NCBI GenBank assembly: GCA_030407005.1
Contig: JAUDYN010000002.1
Coordinates: 620,001-684,000, forward strand
DNA length: 64,000 nucleotides
Reading direction: 5' to 3'
Source: Desarmillaria ectypa
Lineage: Eukaryota; Basidiomycota; Agaricomycetes; Agaricales; Physalacriaceae
Below, piece by piece: positions 54,425-64,000 of the stretch. The position numbers and the translations under genes are program-made. Each line of letters starts with the position of its first letter. Positions within the stretch are counted from its first letter, which is position 1. Below the pieces are notes generated by a model. It made no database searches, was not told the DNA's origin, and saw only the letters and a list, made by a program, of their open reading frames with translations.

Positions 54425-55749
54425 ATGCTCTTCCGTGCTTTTTCGATTTTGGCCGTAGCTGCTTTCGCATCTGTTCTTGCGTCTCCTATACCTGACCAAG
54501 AGACTAAGGCGCTTGCAAAGCGTGGCTCGGTCCTCTCTGGACAGTGGAGTACTGAATCTGAGGTTCGTTGGTTGTTTGATAGATCGTCAGGACCTTGTAA
54601 GGCTTTTTGTGAATCTTCATAGGCTGGCGGGTATGTTTGATTCTTCGCTTTATCACTATACTTTCGGAAATTCCAATTAGCATCTTTTAGACGCTTTATT
54701 CTGGAAAATAACTTGTGGGGTATGAGTGCCGCCACTAGTGGTTCGCGATATGTGCTTTCTATCCAAAATCATTGTACATAGTTTAGTCATTTGCCAGGCT
54801 CTCAGACTTCTCAAGTTACGTCAACGAACGGGAATACAATCACCTGGCATACAACGTATACGTGGCAAGGTAATTAATGGCTTCTTACGATCTTATGGTG
54901 GACAATGATCCAATATTAACAGGTGGAAACTTCAATGTGAAGAGTTGTAAGTTTCTCCGTAAGAATCCTGTTGAGTCGCGTCCTCAATACGGTTTTAGAC
55001 GCAAACTTGGACCTACGAGTTGGACTTGGCAAAGCCATCTCCTCTATCAGCTCTATCCCCGTTACTTGGACATGGAGCTATAGCAGCGCTTCCTCTGGTT
55101 TGGTCGCGGATGTCTCCTACGATCTTTGGCTCTCAAACGTCGCCTCTTCTAGTGGCGCCTCGTCGACCTCTACTTACGAAGTGTACTATCAGTTTTGTAT
55201 AGGATTTTACATACTACTGAACTCACTCTCTAGTATGATTTGGTTGAGCACTCGTGGAGGGTTTGTAGAACGCAACTGACTGGACTACTCACTTTCTCAA
55301 CTTTATTTTCGTAGTGCCGGACCGGCAGGATCTCAGATTGGCACGGCGACGTAGGTCCATCTCTCTTGAGCACCATTGCGTTGCTTATTTCAAGCCTCCT
55401 ATAGTATCAATGGTGTTACATGGAAACTTTACCAAGGCACTGTCTCGACTTGGACCGTTTACTCATTTGTAGCTCCCAGCGAGATCACGAGCTTCAAATC
55501 TGATCTCAAACCGTTCCTGAGTGAGCACAAAATGCGGTACTCGCTTCTTGGCCGTTCAACTATCTAATTAGCCTACCTTACGTCGAACCGTGGTGTTCCA
55601 TCGTCTCAATTTTTGGTTCAAGCTCAGGGTGGCACTGAGCCTTTTATTGGTATGTAATATTGTCTTGGGCGAGAGTTATGTACCTACACATTCATTCATC
55701 AGGTTCCGCTACGCTTAGCACAAGCGCATATGCTATCTCAATCAACTGA
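54425..55749 (+). CDS. Secreted GH12 endoglucanase/xyloglucanase
   Basis: A secreted beta-1,4-glucanase of family GH12 acting on cellulose or xyloglucan. The ATG at 54425 gives a signal peptide ending near ASPIP, then a Lys-Arg site (LAKRGS) that may be cleaved. GQWSTESE is joined through an 8-nt exon (54623-54630) to GRFILENNLWGMSAATSG. Further exons read QVTSTNGNTITWHTTYTWQG, then NFNVKSY, ISSIPVTWTWSYS, DVSYDLWLS, the nucleophile Glu in YEVMIWLSTRGG, GPAGSQIGTAT, YSFVAPSEIT, and the acid/base Glu in GGTEPF. It ends SAYAISIN, stop at 55747-55749. Ten exons, all with canonical signals. Length about 255 residues, normal for the family. Intact as spliced. Confidence 0.92.
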
Positions 55750-56659
55750 GCGTTTGGTCCCAGAAGTAAATAGCTTACACGTATTCATGTTAAGAATCTG
55801 AAGAATTCAAATTTCGTTGATGCATGTGCTGGCGGTGATTTATGACGGCTGTTTTAGCCCTTCACCGAAACCACTTACCCTCTACTTGCTCGTCCGTGCA
55901 TGATACGCTAAATGAATTACAGATGAGACCTTCCATGACGACCGCCCTACTATTCCTGTTCCGTGGTGTGATTTTAGCGCTGACAGTTTGATCGCAAGCA
56001 GCCCGGGGACCTGTGTGGCGTTGAGCGCTGCTATTTTCCTGGCTTGGCACTATAACGATTGAGCAAAACCACAGATCCGGTTCAGAGATGAATGCAGAGA
56101 CCCAAGAACGAAATCATGAAGGGAGGGGGGACAAGCAGGTCCCTGCAGAGGGGATGCAAAAAGAAAAAGGAACAGCACGAGGTCTCCGTCGCTGCCCTAC
56201 CCAGCCAGTTCTACCAACGTGAAGATCTTAGACAAGTTATAGCTAAGAAAGGTGCGAAAACTATATTTTTTTGTTCAGTGTCTCTTGATGATGCATTCAC
56301 CGCCATACCGTGAACATCAGCTGTAGGAAACAAAATGATTGGTCTGGATATTAGTACCGGGGATAGGCGCAAATGTTTCAAGTTGCTGGAGCGGTTGCTG
56401 GCCGTTTTGGCTTTCAACGTTGACCAACACAAACGATGTCGTTCGACACACATTGATATATGATACATCTAATCAATCGTAGATGAAACCGTCTACTATC
56501 TATCTCGGTGTTATTTGGCCTCATTCATGCGACCATCGTGAGGCGCCTGTACAACTGGCTGTGCATCTGGTCTCTCAAAACCATTGTCCTTCGACAGCTA
56601 CTCGATGTTATGTCAAACTCAATTAATCAACGATAGGGCCAAGCCGTCGTACACGATGA
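55750..56659. other. Gap holding a degenerate copy of the next locus's N-terminus
   Basis: At about 56090-56330 the plus strand carries a broken stretch (GMQKEKGTARGL, then stops) that resembles 56660-56900, including a shared CTAAGAAAGG block about 580 bp apart. No intact gene seen. Confidence 0.4.
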
Positions 56660-58480
56660 GAATATAGAGGCTGAAGGACGAGGGAGCAGAGGTAGGGAGC
56701 ACAAGTTAGACAAGCCTGGGGGGGAGGCTGAAGAGATGCAAGGAGATAAAGCACTGGGTGAAGTCCCCACCACCGCTCTACCGTTTGCTACCAACTCAGC
56801 CAGCACGAAGAATAACTTTGGAACGATGAAAAGGCCGAATGTTACAACTAAGAAAGGCGAGGAAATTTCTCGGTTCTTCGCTGCTTATCTCATGGGTGCT
56901 TCATAGTGAACGACCCATTCAATTACGAAGGAAAATACCCGGAGGATGCTCCCTATGAAGAGACGGCGCCGAATGCGAAAGTCTGGAGAACCTACGAAGA
57001 TGAAAGCAAGTGCCACAATACCAACATGATGGGAGAATCTCGGGACAACGTGGACGTCATGTAAGTCTCCCTCCCCTTGTTTAAATAATATCATTATTGA
57101 ATATATCAAAGGCGGGCCTTTTCTCAGCGGTCATGACTACACTAGGCATCTCTGCTTTTCGAGCTGGTCCTGGTTCAACGTTGTCATCGCCAACGGTTCT
57201 TCTGTCGACACTATCACCTCCTTCTCCCTTAGCCCCGGAATGACCTTTGTTCCCGTTACCACGGACGTCTGGGTGAACGCACTCTGGTTCACCAGTCTGT
57301 TCCTCAGTCCGACTACGGCGTTCTTCGCTGTTATTGTGAAGCAACGGCTCCACCACCACGTCGTTCTGCCATCCGTAACGCCACGTGACCGTGCTTTTAC
57401 CCGTCAGTTCCAATATGGTGGCTTTCAAAAGTGGCATGTCAAGGTTATTATAGGCCTCCTAGTTGTGCTTATGCATCTGGTTCTCGCGATATATCTTATT
57501 GGTTTAGCGGTTTTTCTGCATCCTCTCCGCGCAACTCTATCATGGATCATCTGTACGGGAACCGTCCTTGTCTATGCGGGATATGTAATGGCGTCTATCC
57601 TTCCTATGTTCTCCCATCAATACCATTGCCGCACGCTCCTCTGTGATCTCATTTATCTTTCTTTTGGCCGTATTATCGCACAAATATTATGGGTGAAAAT
57701 CCATTTCCTTGACGCATGGAGGCGAGGGGCTATATTGACATGATTCATCGTATTCCTAATGTGAAAGCAAGAGGTTCAAAGTTGCTGACAATGGTGGAGT
57801 CCGAGCTTGCGCAGCAGATGCCAATAAACCTGGCAGCTGAAGCGTTGGACTGGCTCTTCTCAGCCTCATCGAATCTCCCACAGTTCAAAGCCTAGTCGTA
57901 CAGTCACTGTGGCGATGAGACAGATATGGAGCTCAAATTTGAATGCCTGCTTCGCATTAATGCCTACCATTTCCGTTTATATCATTCCTCCTTATGTTGA
58001 TTCTTTCGAGCTCACCACTGCAATTCGATTTATGGATGTCCCCAGTCTGCAACCGGGGGAGGACCTGTCGTTGTGCTCAATTCAGCTTCGTTTTTCAAGG
58101 ACGCTATCTTCAGCTCCCTGGATCCTAATAAAGATAATCATGCCAATATGTTTCCCCTTCATCTCTGTTCTGCCGTCTTACACTCATTTCGTGCATCACA
58201 GAAGGGCTAAAGCAAAAATTGACGTCTCTGTTGACTCTTGAATTCACGGATGCGTTGCCCAACTTTCCTGATCAAATCTATAACAGTGTTTTCAACATCC
58301 TTTATAAAATTGTCAATGATCTATCTCTGGGCCAACCATCGTTGCCCAAACCTCTGAGGATGCTTGTAGCTGCCATCGAATTCTTACTTCGCAGGTTTTC
58401 TCTTCCTGACTCTGATATATCTATTCATACTTCGTTATCCGGCCTTCTCACTCTCCAAAGCTGCTTTAACAGCTAGCTGT
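56660..58480 (+). pseudogene. Decayed DUF6535-like membrane protein gene
   Basis: Remains of a multi-span membrane protein of a family I know as DUF6535, abundant in mushrooms and of unknown role. Recognisable parts: an acidic N-terminus, YPEDAPYEETAPNAKVWRTY before a GTAAGT donor (57060), AGLFSAVMTT, LLFELVLVQR, then in another frame ANGSSVDTITSF and the long clean block TTDVWVNALWFTSLFLS, GFQKWHVKVIIGLLVVLMHL, LSWIICTGTVLVYAGY (57240-57743). Against the family as I remember it, a piece after FSAVMTT is missing, the frame slips by one base after LVQR, the long block ends early at 57743, and downstream text (AAEALDWLFSASSNL) slips frame again near 57885. Several independent lesions make an active product unlikely. 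Confidence 0.7.
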
Positions 58481-59513
58481 GCTCTAAATTTGGGCTCGAT
58501 GGTCGAGTAACATCGTCATTGGAATCGAACATGCCGCAGAATCGGAAGTAGGGGAAGAGAAAACGAACTTTAGTGGAAGCGAGCGTCCTGTATTGGCAGG
58601 AACTGTGGGCCTGGCACTTGGTGGTAAGCGTGGTAGCAGTCAAACGTTGACTCCCGCAACAGATGTCGATGTGGCTGTAAGAGGGAGAGCAACAATATTT
58701 CTCGACCGTCTCTTCCTCACGTACAGGCTGCCTACTATGGTGCCTCGCTCAACTTCCAGCACGCTAGACGCCATAGCATCACAAAGTCACGGGTCATAAT
58801 TCATGACAGTATCTTCAAAGTCAACCGCATTTGAATACGCACTTAGGCTAATCCCATACAGTCTCTCTATAGTGATCGAGATGGAACGTCATCATCTCCG
58901 GGTCCTCCATCATTTCAATTTATCCGTGGATAGTACGGAATAGTCGGGGGCTGGAAGTTGTTCTTCCTCCCATGTGGATATTTCCTAGAGTCAGTACATG
59001 TTCAACCGGCTGGCCAGATCAAACAAAACAACCGACGGGATGAACATACGGATGAAGATCGAAAATGCCTGCTCCCTCGAAACGGATACTTGAACCGTTC
59101 ATCATCGTGTCAGCGGGAAATTCATTTCGGTTTAGTTCCACAGACTTTGGTATCTTGGGAATTCAGGACAAGTGGAAATCGAAATCCGAGCTGGGTATCA
59201 CAAAAAGTAGTTGTCGTACTGGAGATAAGAGAGCGCCGCAATGTTTGTCGTAGGTCCTCCATCCGGTCGGTATCTTGTAGTATATCTAGAGTGGTTACTG
59301 TATTTCGATGTCGTAAAGCGAAGAAGCGCGCCTGATAGCCAAATAAAGTACAACAATCAGCTTATTGTTCTCGACGACGTGCTACCTCCGAAAAAGAACA
59401 ATGACCGTCAGCACCAAGGAAACCACGGCCGCCAAAGGGCCACCTTTTTGTGAATCCATACGGCATTATCATTCCTTCTTCTTTTGCATCCCACCACCAC
59501 ATTCGCCAAGGCC
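58481..59513. other. Gap without a supported gene
   Basis: 1.0 kb. Short frames only (for example 58593-58799). It probably contains further eroded sequence from the DUF6535 locus on the left and the promoter of the receptor-like gene on the right. Confidence 0.3.
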
Positions 59514-62355
59514 ATGATAGGCCTACTATTTTTTTCTGTCATTCTATTCGTCGCGTCTGTTGGTGAGTATGTCATTCGACGGGTAGGGTACAATACTAAT
59601 TTTAAACAAGTCGCATCTTCTTCGTCCGTGGTCTGCATTGCAGGACAATGCCTGCAAGGTTCTTCCAATACCACTTGTGTGTCACATCTTTCTCGCCTTT
59701 TCTTTACCGTAACATCTTCTTTCTCGTGCAGTGGGTGTCACTCTATCGTCGTCAGATGAATCGGCAACCGTTCTTCTTCTCCCTGGCCAGTATGCATCAA
59801 CGACCGACCCCCAGTTTCTCCACAATATGTTGAATTCAAAGTCGGCATCTCTGTCACCGTCGCCTGGCTTCAACTTGTCGGGATCCATTAATCTTCCCCT
59901 AGATCTCTCTCTTGAAACAGGCATGGCCATTTATTCCAGATCTCTGTACTCCGGTACCGCAGCTTTCACACCCTTACCATCCTCTCCCGCATCCAATTCA
60001 TCGGCATCTCTATCCGCCGCGTCCCTTGTGCTTTCGTCCACTGTTTGGGCAGCAGTAGACATTGGAAACCAGCGCGTCGTACTCTGGGAATCCATTCCTG
60101 ATGTTGGCCAATTACCGCTCTCAGGATCACTTTCTCTTCTCGACCTACAATCTTCTGCCTGCTCCCCATCATGTTCAAGTTCGGGTATATGTTCCGCTTC
60201 TGGGAAGTGCACTTGCCCTACAGGATTCACGGGCGAGTCCTGCGAGTCCTGCGCCTCGGGTTTCTACGGTCCTGAATGCCAGGCATGTCCTTCTGGTTGC
60301 TCCAAATGTGACGAAGGCATTTCGGGAACTGGACGATGCCTGGTCGTCAAAGTTTCGAATGCACCAGAAAGTTGTAATTGTATAAATGGCGAATGTGGGT
60401 CGAACAGCCAGTGTACGTGTAATACCGGCTGGACCACAGCAAGTAATGGGACGGCATGTGCAAAGTGCTCCGAAGGATTCTATTTGACGTCTACTGGTGA
60501 TTGCAAAGGTGCGATATTGATATTTCTTTTTGTCTCTCGGAGAGATACTTAAGTGATTTATAGTTTGCGAGTTGGGTTGCACGTCATGTGCCGATTCCAC
60601 AGGAACTTGTCTGACCTGCAAGACTGGCTTTACGCAGGATGCGAATGATAAAACAAAGTGCAACGCTAAAGAGTCCAAGACATCGTCCGGTACAGTATGC
60701 CCTGATGGTAGCTTTAGTAACAATGGGACAATCTGTGCTAAGTGTTCTTCTGTATGTTCGACCTGTAACGGAGCCACGTCGAATGATTGTATCCTCTGTG
60801 CAACTGGATCGTATGCGTTTAATGGCAGCTGCGTTTCGGCAGACAGCAAGGGAGTCTGCGAAGGTACCACCCTCATTGCCGACAATAATAAACATGCTTG
60901 CGATGGTACGTTGTTTTACTACTTGATCTGTCATTCGATTTTGAGTGTTAATCCTCTTTAGTGTGCGGAGCCAAGTGTACTTCCTGCGAAATATCGAATT
61001 TTAGTGTTGCCTCGACCGTTGCCGAGCTAAAGTGCATTGCTTGTCTTCCGGGCTCTTTCCTTTCCGATGGGCAATGTGTGGACAGCTGCCCTACCGGTAC
61101 TTTTGTTTCTCCCAAGGATAATGTCACCTGTACCAGTAAGTAGGCTCTAGTTCGTTATTGGTACAAGTTATTGACGATCTTCCCAGGTTGCGGCTCGTCA
61201 TGCTCCACCTGCTCGGGTTCGGCAACTTTCTGCCTAACGTGTGCTAATAGTAAGCTTGCTTCCGATGGGAGTTGCGTTAGCTCGTGTCCATCCGGTACAT
61301 TCTCATCGTCCGGTTCCTGCCTCACCTGTCATCCTGACTGTGCCTCTTGTTCGGGCTCATCGTTCAATCAATGTTCCTCCTGTCCGTCTGACCGTCCGGT
61401 CCTTACGAATGGACGATGTCTCCCCACCTGTAGCAAATCCCAATACTTCGACAGCACCTCCTCGACGTGCAAGTCCTGCGACTCGAGCTGTTCGACTTGC
61501 TTCGGACCCGATTCCAATGAGTGCCTCTCGTGTTCCAGCTCCAACCAGTATCTACGCTCGGGCACTTGCGTTGACGCAAAGTGTACGAACTCGACTAACG
61601 TCATATCCGGGCTGGGGGTGTGCCTATCAGAGCTTGTACTCATTCAAACTTCAACAACAAGCTCGGACGGTCCTGTGCCTTCCATCACCGGGGTTTCAGA
61701 TCCGATAGTAATACAAAGCAATAGTAATAAGCTTGCATGGTGGCAAATCTTGCTTATGACATTAGGCTGCGCATTCATATTCCTACTCTTTGTCATGTGC
61801 TGGCGCCGAAGGACCCGTAAACAGCGGGCCAAACGCACTGCCATGTTCGCCACCGCAAAACGGCTAGATCACAATCCGAATTGGCGCTGGCGGCTTATTC
61901 GATTCGGGGAAAAGTTCTTTGGTCACCGGCGAAGCGAGCGTGTTCCTTACCCGCCTCCTGAAACAGAGGAGATAAAGTTGATGAGGCTCAGAGCTGCGGA
62001 GGAGGCACGACATCATGACGAGATTGAGAAACTAATCGGTTCGTATGCGCACTCAGACTCGCCATCTGGTCGGCATGTACCGGACGACGCGAGTATCGTT
62101 TCCGGGCCGTCGATGTACTCCCAAGTCACAGGGAGGCCTAGACAGACGCCTGATGTCCGACAGCCTGTGAAGAAGGACCAAACGGCGCGGTTCTCGGCGA
62201 GTACGTTTAACTCCACGTTGGGGTCTCGGGATCGAGAGTTGTTGCCGCCACCCCCACGCTCTGATGTCGAGCATGCTGTTCGATCGCCTAGCAGGAGAAG
62301 TTACTGGATGGAGCCGAATCCGACTGGGTCCTCCCGCAATCCTTTTCGGAGATAA
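59514..62355 (+). CDS. Cysteine-rich, furin/EGF-like, single-span receptor-like protein
   Basis: A type I membrane protein of unknown role, widespread in basidiomycetes in my memory. The ATG at 59514 gives a signal peptide (MIGLLFFSVILFVASV), joined by an intron to VGVTLSSSDESATVLLLPG. A beta-rich N-terminal part is followed by EGF-like units (CSPSCSSSGICSASGKCTCP, GFTGESCESCASGFYGPEC) and many furin-like CxxC repeats such as CGSSCSTCSGSATFCLTC and CHPDCASCSGSSFNQCSSCP. One helix (WWQILLMTLGCAFIFLLFVM, about 61740-61800) is followed by a basic stop-transfer RRRTRKQRAKR and a cytosolic tail of about 170 residues, ending SSRNPFRR at 62355. About five introns. Extracellular part near 600 residues. 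Intact. Confidence 0.85.
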
Positions 62356-64000
62356 CATCCTTGGAGGGGTTATTTTCTGATGTTATTTTCTGGTTTGGAC
62401 ATTCCCCTCTCTCTATACATTCGATCTTTTTTTGTATACCCTAGCATCTTTATCTGATATCATGACTGTGATTTTAATGTAGCGATAGTTGGATAGAGCA
62501 TTTAATAGAGTGCGTCAGTTGATGTTCACGAGACCTCCGTATTGGATCCCTGTCAAGCGGATATGAAACGAATAAGTGGTACAAGTAAAGGTTTGTGCGT
62601 TGATGATCCGCGGCCGAGCGAGATGTTGATTCTCAGGCCATCATGTATCAAGAGCCAGCCGAGTTTGTAGAAATGCGGAACGATGTTGAGGGTCAGATGA
62701 GGATGAGTACTACTGTATTAGTTTTGACGAGGTTGCATCCGGCAGGCAGTGGTAAAACTCAGGGAGGAATATACAGAGCAAAGGTATCTGTATTGTAAAT
62801 TTGAGATTATTATTGTATGACTGTGTCGATTTCATCTACATCTACATCTCATTCCTAAACCACGTATATGATAGAGTAATAGGGAATATTCGAAACTGCT
62901 TTTTAGGAGTTTTCCGATAGTTTTCGGAAAGTGTTCAGGAATTTCGGCATTCCATTAGCACCATCAAAACAACTAGATGTTGAATTTTGGTTGAATTCGA
63001 AGCTGATTTCAGCCTTGAAAGAAGCACGGCACTACAAGGGGAACAATGCACATATATAATAGGCATTAGCAATGTATCGGGGCTCAGATAAAACAGCGAG
63101 AATATGCCGTGAATAACGCCTTGGCCAAGGAGGTCCACATCAGCCAAACATCGTCAAAGGTGGCTTGATATGAACCACTTCTCCCAGGATCCAAAAGGGT
63201 CGTTTCGAATATGCTCCTAATGCGCGTAAAGAAAATCGAGGGAGAGGTAACGGCTATTCCCTCGGGCCGGGGAAATATTGAGATCGATCATACCACGTTC
63301 CGCTAGTTGTTGACTTCAATTTATGGCTTGACATGTCCAGGGGTCTTTCATAGTTGATATGACTCTGTGGCCTCTACGAAGCCTTCAGTCATTTTGAACA
63401 TTCGAAGAGGAAATTACAAATATGTTGCCTTTGCTCTCTCGATCGATCATTTAGCCATTCTTAATTTTTCCGGAGCAACAGTACGCAAAGTTCTGATGGT
63501 CTCATATTTCTACTTACGTTCTGATGACATGAGAGCTCACGTGAAGGATAAACGAGAATATTATGCCGGTGAAGAAGAGCATTATGAAACCAAAAGCGTA
63601 AGCGAGGAAATTGAGGCCAGACAGCAATGCCAAGTCCTAGTCCTAAAATACTGACAAAGAAAGTGACAAAGAAATCAGTCTCGAGGCGCACAACACGTCT
63701 AATATCCAGTTGCCTTTTTGGATTTTTTTTCTTGGTTTATCCGAGGTAAAAATAGATATTTCAACAAGGTTGTTTTGATATTTCCAATGAGGAAGTCAGA
63801 AGCCGGTGAAAAATGATAAAAGTGGTCACCATTTTGATGGCCGATGCGGAAGGATCCTTGTGACCTGGCTGTTTCGTTGGTTTATAAGTTACGCACATGT
63901 GCATGGGGTAGCACTCTTTTTCTCCTTGGTCCTTCAGCGACGCCGTCGTCGTCGTCGCCAGCATCAACGATTGACGAATACTTGAAACGCCTTTGGGAAG
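62356..64000. other. Right edge, 1.6 kb without a supported gene
   Basis: Only short frames on both strands. A minus-strand frame at 63461-63691 includes a hydrophobic stretch (FFVSILGLGLGIAVW) that could be one exon of a gene, but I found no partner exons. A GTC-repeat run lies near 63940-63960. Confidence 0.3.

Noticed and set aside
54740..54830. Apparent frameshift in the GH12 gene after ATSGSRY
   Set aside because: Using the acceptor CTCTCAG rather than TTGCCAG gives a phase-0 join to TSQVTSTNGN.
58500..58590. tRNA-like B box (GTTCGATTCC on the minus strand)
   Set aside because: No A box or cloverleaf arms could be found at the right distance.
63461..63691. Minus-strand frame with a hydrophobic stretch
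   Set aside because: Isolated; no partner exons, and no family recognised.

Overview
The window looks like nuclear DNA from a mushroom-forming basidiomycete (Agaricomycetes). Genes are dense, on both strands, and cut by many short introns (about 45-65 nt, mostly GT...AG with CTNAY-like branch sites). Gene content points the same way: cerato-platanin, GH12 endoglucanase, tandem P450s, and proteins resembling the basidiomycete families I know as DUF6534, DUF6535, DUF6697 and DUF6699. All exon joins were made by eye from splice signals and family conservation, so ends inside split genes are good to a few bases only where I say so. No rRNA, convincing tRNA, CRISPR array or intact transposon was seen.

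Layout. 1-3.7 kb: a small conserved protein (+), an MFS transporter (-) and a TMEM242-like mitochondrial protein (+). 3.85-10.5 kb: one very large minus-strand gene for an intersectin/Cin1-type endocytic scaffold (EH, coiled coil, Pro-rich, WH2, SH3, SH3, RhoGEF, PH). 11.2-17.5 kb: an unrecognised minus-strand gene, a short-chain dehydrogenase (+), a coiled-coil/DUF6697-like protein (-), a paralogue of the first small protein (-) and inositol polyphosphate kinase (+). 18.1-24.5 kb: carboxypeptidase Y-type protease (+), cerato-platanin (+) and a disordered coiled-coil protein (-). 24.5-34.1 kb: WDR59/Sea3 of the SEA/GATOR2 complex (+), a one-span membrane protein (-), a methyltransferase (+) and a seven-helix DUF6534-like protein (+). 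34.4-39.5 kb: two tandem paralogous P450s (+). 40.1-49.1 kb: calcipressin (-), CCDC124/Lso2 (-), two neighbouring DUF6699-like genes (+), an F-box protein (-) and an unknown disordered protein (+). 50.4-55.7 kb: class I histone deacetylase (-), PER1/PGAP3 (+) and GH12 glucanase (+). 56-58.5 kb: a decayed DUF6535 gene with a second degenerate N-terminal copy. 59.5-62.4 kb: a large cysteine-rich, single-span receptor-like protein (+). 62.4-64 kb: no supportable gene.

There is no operon-like cluster. Most genes are housekeeping (endocytosis, TORC1 control, phosphate signalling, GPI remodelling, chromatin), mixed with secreted or membrane lifestyle genes (protease, cerato-platanin, GH12, P450s). 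The most interesting signals are structural: a 12-nt micro-exon kept in both P450 paralogues, an 8-nt micro-exon in GH12, three GC-AG introns, several introns whose length keeps the frame open, a pair of dispersed small-protein paralogues, and the decaying DUF6535 locus.
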